Part shown: positions 55,926 to 64,000 of the stretch, one piece after another
Layout of the letters: every line of letters begins with the position of its first letter
How positions within the stretch are numbered: the first letter of the stretch is position 1
Assembly: GCA_002778195.1 (NCBI GenBank)
Contig: PCDI01000006.1
Span: 687,950 to 751,949, forward strand
Length of the DNA stretch: 64,000 nt
Source of the DNA: Raffaelea ambrosiae
Taxonomy: Eukaryota; Ascomycota; Sordariomycetes; Ophiostomatales; Ophiostomataceae
Direction: 5' to 3'
The notes under the pieces: generated by a model
What the model was told of the DNA's origin: nothing
Seen by the model: only the letters and a program-made list of their open reading frames with translations
The model's database searches: none
Program-made: the position numbers and the translations under genes

Positions 55926-57430
55926 AAACCCGTCTTTCTTCCCCTTCCCCCCTTGTCGATATGTGGCTCGTGAACAGTGAAGAAAGAGGCGTGAGTACTC
56001 ATGTCAGCCTACGGGAAAACACCAAGAGCCACCTTTATTTTTCTCTCTCTAAACAATGCTTTGTTCTTTCTCTCCCGAATTTATTTTCCAATTGGATATT
56101 ACCTTGCATACAGATCCTACAGCAGCATACTCTCTAAACAACTACGTCTACACCGGCAACAGTTATTCGTCATAAAAAACAACGACTTCACAACTTCGAC
56201 CGTTTTGGGAGGCAATAGACTAAACAGCACATTTGGGTTTGCACGACTGTAAAACACACAAGAACTTTCAGCTGGCAACACGACGCTGAGGTTTTCGTAA
56301 AGTTACATCTGCCGTAGATTCATTTTCGTCCGGGGTGGTATTGTCTCCTGAGCATGTCGATAATGGAATCATTTCTTACTATCGGGTCGTTCTTGTCCAG
56401 ACTGCTGCTACCTTTCCCAGCTTATGCACATGCACCTGCAGTGTACACCAACCCCCCACCTGCCAGCGCTTCCCAGGCGGCTGGAAACCGTGCTTTGACT
56501 CGAACCCCGAGCATTGCCTGCACACAGCCTGGCTACGGCTCCTGGACGTGGAGAAAAATGGAGCGTAGGACCGAGCCAATAACCTGGGATCCGCGGGAGC
56601 GGAGGGGCATGCAGGCAGGGCAAGACCGGGAAGGCGGAGGGGGAGGGGGATACACGGCGTTCTCGTCTCTGGCCGTATGTGAGGACACCTAAAACACGCA
56701 TGACTGCGCACGATGCGTTAGATCTCGATGAAGAGTGGGCTGCAGTGGATTGTAGTGGGCTGGGAGGGACCCATATTAAAGGCCACTGCAGTCTGCAGTG
56801 CATGAAATGGGCATTTGCAGCCGATGTGACTGGCTGGGCCGCTGACTAAGTCCCCGAGCAGGCCAGTGACGTCGCGGGCATTACAGAAAGGGTGGAAGTG
56901 TGGAGGGGCGTTGGCCATGGTGTGCCCCGCCCTGTGGGCTATCAGGGTGGCCAGTGGGTGTGGCCAGGTCCAGTGGTGTTCCAGAGGGGTGTGCCGCTGT
57001 CTTCCGGTATTGGCCGAGGCTGTGCAGCCGCGGTCCAGCGGGTTTTGCGCTATGGCAGGCCCTGTTGCCCCAGGGCCGGTGCAAAGCCCGTTGCACTGGC
57101 CGGCCTAGTGGGTGGCGGGCTGCGCTTTCCCTTATAGGCAGCGATGGCGGCTCTTTATCTGGGGACGAGGGAAGGAGTGAAGGGCGGGTGGCGAACGCAT
57201 CTTTTACTATTTCCCCAGTGCGACCGTCAAATGAAGAGGCAAGGAAAATAAAGGATTGACAACCACCACCACGCTTGGCAGCAATCACCCTGCACGCTTC
57301 GCATCGAGCGCGATTTTCCAGTCGCAGGCCGATCCTCTTATCAGTCGTCGACAGCCATATAACTGCGGGAATTCGCTCTGTTCTACAGCGGCCAGGCGAC
57401 AGACGAACAAAAAATCCCACCAAATAGAGG

Positions 57431-57472
57431 CGAAAAACCCAAGACGAAAAACCCAAGACGGAAAGCCCAAGA
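57431..57472. repeat. 14-bp tandem repeat, three copies
   Basis: Three adjacent units of CGAAAAACCCAAGA (the third with two changes) lie about 350 bp upstream of the conserved protein's start, in its presumed promoter or leader. Confidence 0.85.
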
Positions 57473-57783
57473 CGGTCGGCTTTGAATTGACGTCGGACGA
57501 CGACCAGCAATCCATCTGACACCATACGACCAGACGGCACATCCATCCAGACGAAGGACGCCAGCTTCCGCACACGACAGGCCTGTCTTGTGCACGCCGA
57601 AAGACAAACGTCGAAGAAGCCGAAAACCAGTGAAACCCCGGAAATCTCACGAGGCCGAGAATAGTCGGAAACGCAGGTGCACAACTCGAGGGCGACAAAG
57701 AGGCGTCACGCCTACGTCCAACCTCCCCCTCCTCCTCCCCCTTCCACTGCTTCTCATCCGCTCCTCACACACAAGCCTCCACC

Positions 57784-58464
57784 ATGCCGTCCCAACGCCC
57801 CTTCTTCCTCTCCACATTCTTCGCCGCCTTCCGGCAACAGCCCACTCCATCTCCCCTCTCCTCCTCGGCTGCCCAGCAGGCCGCCAACAAGCACAACTCG
57901 GACGCCTCAACATCCACAGCAGCGACGCCGTCCTCGGCTGTCGCAGCATCTGCGTCGGCATCAGCCGCCGCGGCCGGCACGGCCACCCGCTCGATCACAA
58001 CATCGGCTGCGGCCGCAGCAGCCGTAGCGGCGTCACAGCGTCTTCAAGCGACGCGCTCGCACAGCGGCGGTGCCGGCGGCATGCCGATTCCTACGGCCAA
58101 CAACAGTAGCCATCATCATGGCAGCCACCACAGCACCAGTGGTGGAAGCAGTGCAGGCGGCTACTACAACGAGGACGCCTACTACAACCCGGCCTACAAC
58201 AATGCCACCACGGGCTACAACGCCTACAACAACAACTACGGCAACAGCAGCAACTACAACAGCACCTACAACAGCGGCACCGTCTACCACGGCCGCCGCC
58301 GCGGCAGCGACAGCAGCAGCGAGGGCTTCCGTGACGTTCTGGGCGCGGACAAGTGGTACATTGGCGGCCGTACTGCTGCGGGTGAGGAGAAGTTTTTCAA
58401 GCTGGGCGTGGTGCGTCGTGTGCGCAGCGGTGACCGATTGAGTCTGGACAGGTTGAGTCTGTGA
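57784..58464 (+). CDS. conserved low-complexity protein with a C-terminal signature
   Basis: One frame of 226 residues, intronless, starting in an ACCATGCC context after a C/T-rich leader. The first 120 residues are Ala/Ser/Thr-rich and disordered. Residues about 125-180 are Tyr/Asn-rich (YYNEDAYYNPAYNN..), resembling prion-like or phase-separating segments. The last 45 residues are more ordered: RRRGSDSSSEGFRDVLGADK, WYIGGRTAAGEEKFFKLGVV and repeated DRLSL at the end. The RRGSDS serine context would suit a kinase, and similar tails occur in unnamed sordariomycete proteins as far as I recall. Function is unknown. Codon usage and the ordered tail support it as a real gene. Confidence 0.72.
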   Translation: MPSQRPFFLSTFFAAFRQQPTPSPLSSSAAQQAANKHNSDASTSTAATPSSAVAASASASAAAAGTATRSITTSAAAAAAVAASQRLQATRSHSGGAGGMPIPTANNSSHHHGSHHSTSGGSSAGGYYNEDAYYNPAYNNATTGYNAYNNNYGNSSNYNSTYNSGTVYHGRRRGSDSSSEGFRDVLGADKWYIGGRTAAGEEKFFKLGVVRRVRSGDRLSLDRLSL

Positions 58465-59658
58465 AGAAGAAAAGTAAAGAAGAAAAAAAGAGAAAAAAGA
58501 TACGAAGGGATGCGGGAGGCTCAATGGGGAGACCAAAAAAAAAGTGGTCGCCGACGGACAACAGGCTGCCGAGCGAACAATGCGACGAATCTAAGGCACG
58601 CACAACAAGAAAGCGATGGTGGCGATTACTGAGGCCACACGAACCAAGGACGGATGACCGACCTGGACAGCAGACTCGAGTGAACTGGACAAGCCGAACA
58701 AAATTGGACGAATTGGACCAGCTGCAGGAGTGAAGTTGCAAAGGCACACAGTCACACACACACACAAAAAAAAAACACCCAAGAGACGAGGGAGGGAGTA
58801 TACGTCGAGCTCACTCGTTTCATTTTTACAACATAACACACGACAAACACGCAGACCTGGAGACATGAGGAGACATTACAGGCATGGCGCGCGCACAAAC
58901 ACATCATCGAATCGGCGTTGAAAGGGAAATAAGGCAAACATGGTGGTTAACCAACCGGGCGTTTTCAAGGGGTTTTCTAGGGATTACGGGGAAATAACAG
59001 GGAAACTATTTGGGTCTACAAACTCTTTTGTTATTTGTCGTCTACAGATTTGCACACAATGGAGGTGGGGAAAGGATGGACCACATGATATCTCGTACCA
59101 AACAGCCTACTTTTACTTATCTTGAGAAAGAAAAGAGATGGTATGATTCAGGGACAGCTTTGGCAACTTTGACAGCTTGGGCAGCTTTAATAGCTCGGCA
59201 GCTTTGACCACCGCGTCTCCATACATACTTTTTTGTTAGTTACTGCATATATCGAAACGAGCCCGGGCATTGCTATCACATATCACAACATCTTACACAG
59301 ATCGGTGCCATCAATGGAAGAGCTACAAACAGATAACCCCCCCCCGCTCCCCCCCAAAAAAACCTTTTACCACCCTAGATGCTATGCTGAAGGAGGAGGA
59401 AATGCAAAGACAAAAAAAGAACCCCTATGAACTGACGGCAATGCTCGAAATGGGCGGATACGCATCCATTGTCCCCTGACTATTACGTGGTTTCTTAAAA
59501 GGCAAATATTCCTTGGGATGCATGTGACATGCCAGTTCTCCAAAAAAAAAAAAAAAAATTGTCACGACAGGATCACAACAAGAACAGCATGCCCAATCCC
59601 AAAACACCAACAAGAGAACAAGGGGGAAAATCCCCCGCCGCATGCATAAATCGCCCCA
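58465..59658. other. convergent 3' intergenic
   Basis: This 1.2 kb spacer lies between the conserved protein and Alg10. It has CA runs at about 58750-58765, short degenerate copies of GGCAGCTTTGA at about 59150-59208, a C run at 59338-59356 and an A run at 59545-59560. No gene is recognised. Confidence 0.5.
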
Positions 59659-62418
59659 TCACCACATGAACCTCTGCAGACGCCCCTCATCCAGCACAGA
59701 CCCGTCTTCTGCTCGCCACTCGTACGGCCGGTACAGGAACACATACATGGTCACGAGGAGCACAGCACCGTACCAGGCCGTCTCCAGAAATAGGCGAATG
59801 TCGACTTTCTGGCCGATGGCAACAAGAATGGACCGTCCGGGCGGGCTACCTTCTTCAGAACTCTCTGTCTCGGGAAACGACACCGCCGGCACCGCCGGCA
59901 CCAACAACCGCCAAAAGACCCACGGCAGAATAAAATACCGCGGCTCGACCAGCGGCGCCGTCACCAGTGACAGCCCCGTGGCCAGCAACCAAAGCAGGGC
60001 TGCCGACGTCAGCGGCTCCGTCTGGGCGGCCGCGGCCGCGGGCTCCTCGTCGAGGAAGCTGAGGAAGACTGCATTCTTGAGGGGGGTGGCTGCAATGCCG
60101 CCATCCTGCTGCTCGGCTTCCGTCCCCTGATTCGCAGCGGCGGCGCAAGCATTCGTATTCGCCTGCATCTTCTTCTTGTCGCCTTTCGTCGTCTGGCTCT
60201 TGGCCTTGGCCTTGGCCGGCGCCGCGTTCTGCGGCTTAGGCAGCCGCTCCTTGTTCTTCTGCTTGCTTTTCTTCTTGTTGCCATATTCGGGCGTAGACAC
60301 GTCGTCTTTCCCTGAAACCGGAAGAGCTGCACCGTCTTCCCGCGGTGTTGCGGCAAAGGGCGACTGGATAAAGAAAGCCTGACCGGGCGTCACTCGGGAC
60401 TGCCGCCCCCAGAGCACCCGCCAGCAGGCCCACGCGCACGCGGCGTACACGGGCACCAGCGCGTACCGAATCCACCCGGCCCGCCGGATCGTGTACCGGA
60501 ATACGTAAAACATGTAGTGCCGGTTGTCGGCAAGCGTAAAGGGATGGATGATGGTGTTGCAGTGGACAATGCCCAGCGGGACGACAAGACCAAGCACCAG
60601 CAGATACAGCGGGTAGTACGCCTTTTGGATGAAGCTGATCTGCAGCAGGCGGGCAGCCGGACCGGGCTCCAAGCGCGAAGCGGCGTCGGCGTCGGCGTCG
60701 GCGGTGCCGGCAGCAGCAGTTCCTTGTTTGTGTTGGTTTGCCTTCCTGCCCGCGACCAGAAGAGACACCCCCCGCTGCAGGAAATGCACCCCGTGCGAAA
60801 CAAACAGCGGCGCCGAGAAAAACGCAAAGAGCGGCCAGATGTACAGCATCTGCGCCAGGTGCAGGGTGGCCACGTGGTTGGACTTGTCGCCGAGGACGAC
60901 GCCGCCATTCCACGCAACAAAGGCGGCAAAGCTGGCGAGAACCAGCACGTAGGGCCACACATACAAGAGCACAGCAACGGGGCTGCACACGCCGGCGATG
61001 GCGATGCTCAGCAGCGACAGGACCCAGTCTGTGGAGGAGAAGGGGGTTAGGGCGTTGTTGAACGAATTCATTGCCTCCCATATGAAGCAGCCAGGGCTGT
61101 AAAACAATAAAAATAAATAGAAATAAAATAAAAATAAAAACTTACCATCGGGCCAGGACTGGCCAACTGGCGGGTCGTGGATGCCACCGAGAGCATACTG
61201 CCAGACATAACGGCGGAGCATGGCCAGGACCGTCTCCTTCTCCGTCTGCTGGTTCTGCCGCGGACGCACTTCCTTCTTCTTCACGGCCTCGACAGCCTCC
61301 AGCCCGCCCATGTAGACTACCACCCAAAAGATGTTGGTTTGCCGCATCAGGAGCGTCAGCAGGCCCAAAACCACCGTCAAAGCGCTGCTCCACAGCGGCG
61401 GAACGGCACGTCTGCCGTTGCTCGTCTGGCGGTAGTCCCGCCGGAACAGGTGGTTGCGGTAGGCCACGAGCGTGACCAGCGTTGAGTACACGTCGGTGTA
61501 GTAGAGCGCCGAGAAAAAGAAGAGCACGGGGAACAGGGCAATGTTGAGCCCTGTGTGAAAGGCCGACAGGGAAAATATGTTGTCGGCAAGCTTCCGCGGA
61601 GGCAGGTGCAGGACGCTGGCGGCAGTGGCTTCACGGCCGGCCTCGCGTCCTGCAGCCACTCCGGTCTCCTCATCCGCCTCCTTCTTGTCCAGCGCCGCCT
61701 GCAGGTGGTACTGCGCCTGGTGCTCAATCTCGGCACGGCACGAGCAGGCCACAACGGCCACGAGCATAATGGCAATGGTGTTGGCCGCGCGGAGGCCCCA
61801 GACGGAGCATCCCTGTTGGATGCCGCTCCAGAGGTCCTTGTAGAGATAGGAGAAGAGGTATCTGGTGCGTTAGCAGAATAGAGAGAGAGCAAGTCTGCAC
61901 ATGGCCATCGAAACATACAGTCCAGGCGGCGTGGTGATCTTGTCGTCCCACTCCAGCCACTTGCCCTCGCAGTACCGCTGAGCCTGGGGGATATGAAAGA
62001 TCTCGTCCTGGCAAGAGACAGTCAGACATGCCGAGAGAAAGAGCAATGCATAGAAAGCTTGGTCACGTACAAGATATGGTTCCGGCACCGTAGTCAACAC
62101 CCGAGACAGCCACGCCTGAGCTGCCAAGAAGAGCGACGTCACGCCAATGACAAAGATGGCCGGCCGCCACCGGTCTTGGAGCCTGTCTGGCGGGCTGCTG
62201 GTGGCCGCGCTTGACGGTGCCGTCGTGTCCGCATTGTCGGCGCTCGGCTTCTTCTTCGTCTTTGGCTCCCGCACTAGCTCGCCACGCCTTTGCCGGAAAC
62301 TGGATCCCAGCACCCATGCCTGCCACGAGATCCAGGGAACCACAAAGACGGCCGACGCCAGAAACGGCTTGAGCTGTGCATCGTCGGGGACGGCTAGGCC
62401 GCCGCTACCAGATGCCAT
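59659..62418 (-). CDS. ALG10: dolichyl-P-Glc alpha-1,2-glucosyltransferase Alg10
   Basis: Four exons, 62418-62071, 62007-61919, 61861-61146 and 61028-59659, give 840 residues. Alg10 adds the terminal glucose to the lipid-linked oligosaccharide in the ER lumen, the last step before transfer to protein. The signature DEIFHIPQAQRYC (from 117) begins exon 2 and is followed by WDDKITTPPGLYLFSYL across the exon 2/3 join. Multiple membrane helices follow, with LLMRQTNIFWVVVY, IIHPFTLADNRHYMFYVFRY and the late VEPRYFILPWVFWRLL. Typical fungal members have about 500-700 residues. The extra length is in disordered inserts: a Lys/Ala-rich segment (about 680-750) and shorter Ala/Asp runs. Donors are GTACGT, GTATGT and GTAAGT. 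With the GH47 mannosidase it is one of two N-glycan genes here. Confidence 0.92.
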
Positions 62419-64000
62419 GGCTCATGGGGCACGATGAGGCAGAGACTAGGTAAAGAGGGTGGCGCAAAGGATACTGTAGGAAACAAAACAAGGTGTGAAA
62501 TCGCTAGCAAGGTCGGTAAAGGAACCTTATATAAAAGCTGGTCCTGCAGGGGCTCATTTGGCGGGCTCGGCTCACTCGTGGGCTGTGTGTGACGCGAATA
62601 AGAAGAGAGGCGGGCGCCACGTGTTGTTGGGTGTTTACTGGGAGGACCGTCCTTGCATCCCCGTTGAGCGGGCCGTGTTCAGCAGCTAGCTCGCTGAACC
62701 TTCAGCGCAAATGCGCCCTGAGGCTGAAAAAACGTGGGCACTTTCTTCCCCTGAAGCTACAGCGGGTCTTCGCGAAGACATGACAGTCTGATCACGTGTG
62801 GCGACGATAAGAGATAAGACGACTTCAACAGACGACCACCACCTTGGAAAGCAACGGCTTGCTTCAAAGGAACCAAGAACGAACATGCCGGGCGCTTGAT
62901 ATACACTCGTCGTGCCTTTTGAAAACAGGAATATTCAATCAGTTGAATGCATATAATTTGGCAGTCTCTCTGCGAGCTCAATCGGTTTGTTCGGTTCGTT
63001 CAAGAGACCGGGACGCAACAGTGGGATCCTAGGACGCTGTTGGAAGGTTGTCCGTAAATGTGCCTTGCATGAACTGTTCAGTGTCTCAATGGAGATAAAG
63101 AGTGTGGTTGTGAAAGCGACAATCAAAAATATTGTGTTTGGCTCTGGAAATATGTAGGAGACCTCCTGGCGTAAAAGTTGTGATACTTATGTCAAGTTTT
63201 GTTTTACTTACTGTTAACTAGAAATAAACTCCAATATTTAAAATCAAGAGCGGATAATACTACAGTTTGTATCACAAAATCAAACACCTTCTCTTTGAGC
63301 AGTGTGTCGGTAGACATGAGGCGGATCGGGCAAGGCGATATACTGAGAGACTTGTTTTTCGTATCCCCAAGCAAGATTACACCCGCTCCAACTCCCCACC
63401 GACCTTTCACACACGACCATGCATCATTTATTCCGCAAGACCTCATGAGCACTCCTCCAGAAGCATCACCGGAAGAGATAATATGACTTGTCGGAAATTC
63501 TCCTGACAAACCTTCTGCGTTGAGTCCTGTTGGGTGGTCTGGCCCGGAGATGTATTAGCTGGTCTAGTTACTTGTATCTTGGGGTTGCAAAGATACTTCT
63601 TAAGTCGGGCAGTAAGAGTTGGCGATATTTTAGAAAGATAGAAACTACAAGACCGAGCGCGACTGCTTCCTCCTATTGACTATTTGCCTAGAGATTGAGG
63701 TCGTGGATTGGTATCGTTCGCTCTCCATTCGTAGCTGCACTGCGCCGAGTCACACGGGAAGCCGGATCCCCCGGGATAACAGGGGCGACTGGGACCTTAC
63801 CGGCTATTTTTTTTTCTTTTTTCTTCTTCATGTTTCCCCGTCTTCGATTTTTCGACTGCTCGCCTTATTTCGGCATGATTGGACTTGGAAAGTCCGAGCA
63901 GCGTCTCCACTTCACAACCCCGTCCTAGTCGGCACTGCCATCGCTGGTTATCTCACGGTGGTTCGTCTCGAAAGTGGTGCAGATGCTTGCGTCTATTATG
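62419..64000. other. terminal 1.6 kb without a recognised gene
   Basis: This starts with the Alg10 promoter side and becomes AT-richer from 62.8 kb. Only short frames without domains occur. The last 300 bp (for example a frame at 63695-63928) show nothing recognisable, although a gene could begin beyond the window. Confidence 0.45.

Larger units (their letters stand above)
55167..57783. other. 2.6 kb of relic and intergenic sequence
   Basis: Apart from the LysM relic at 55650-55925 and a short tandem repeat at 57431-57472, no gene was recognised. AT-rich stretches dominate 55.2-56.3 kb. GC rises again from 56.4 kb towards the conserved protein at 57.8 kb, and that part is probably its promoter and leader. 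Confidence 0.45.

Noticed and set aside
62419..64000. Transposon remnant at the AT-richer right end
   Set aside because: No terminal repeats, transposase or polymerase fragments could be recognised.

Overview
This window reads as chromosomal DNA of a filamentous ascomycete (Pezizomycotina, most likely a sordariomycete). Coding regions are GC-rich and cut by short introns of about 50-140 bp with GT..AG ends and CTAAC/CTGAC-like branch sites. The protein families are typical of such fungi: a fused CYP505 P450/reductase, a Zn2Cys6 regulator, CBM18/LysM secreted proteins and class 2 DHODH. There are no operons, and intergenic stretches run from 0.3 to 5.7 kb. One 20-base assembly gap lies at 12296-12315. 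Assignment below this level is inference.

Layout. 0-11 kb: tail of an unidentified gene, a diverged arginyl-tRNA synthetase, a SET-domain protein with a signal peptide, and a membrane acyltransferase. 11-21 kb: a long gene-poor stretch with microsatellites and TACTCGTAC words, then a methionine-permease pseudogene (MUP1 type). 21-26.3 kb: CYP505 and the GINS subunit Psf2. 28.2-28.6 kb: a 49-residue Cys-rich protein, found only by splicing, whose start codon makes up its whole first coding exon. 29-34 kb: dihydroorotate dehydrogenase and a long Mpv17/PMP22 protein. 35.7-44.2 kb: a GH47 alpha-mannosidase, a Zn2Cys6 transcription factor and a monocarboxylate-type MFS transporter. 46-48.2 kb: an intact but catalytically degenerate Rad3/XPD-like protein lacking the Fe-S domain. 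48.8-52.7 kb: a secreted CBM18-LysM protein, an aldo-keto reductase and a small Cys/His protein. 52.7-57.8 kb: a decayed zone with an F-box pseudogene and a LysM relic. 57.8-62.4 kb: a conserved low-complexity protein and the glucosyltransferase Alg10.

Most genes are independent housekeeping functions. Two link to N-glycan handling (Alg10 and the GH47 mannosidase). No convincing biosynthetic cluster is visible. The most unusual content is (i) two full-length paralogues of essential enzymes (ArgRS, Rad3/XPD) whose signature motifs have been lost while the reading frame and introns stayed intact, (ii) the micro-gene at 28.2-28.6 kb, and (iii) the accessory 46-57 kb block that mixes a chitin-binding effector-like gene with decayed LysM and F-box copies.
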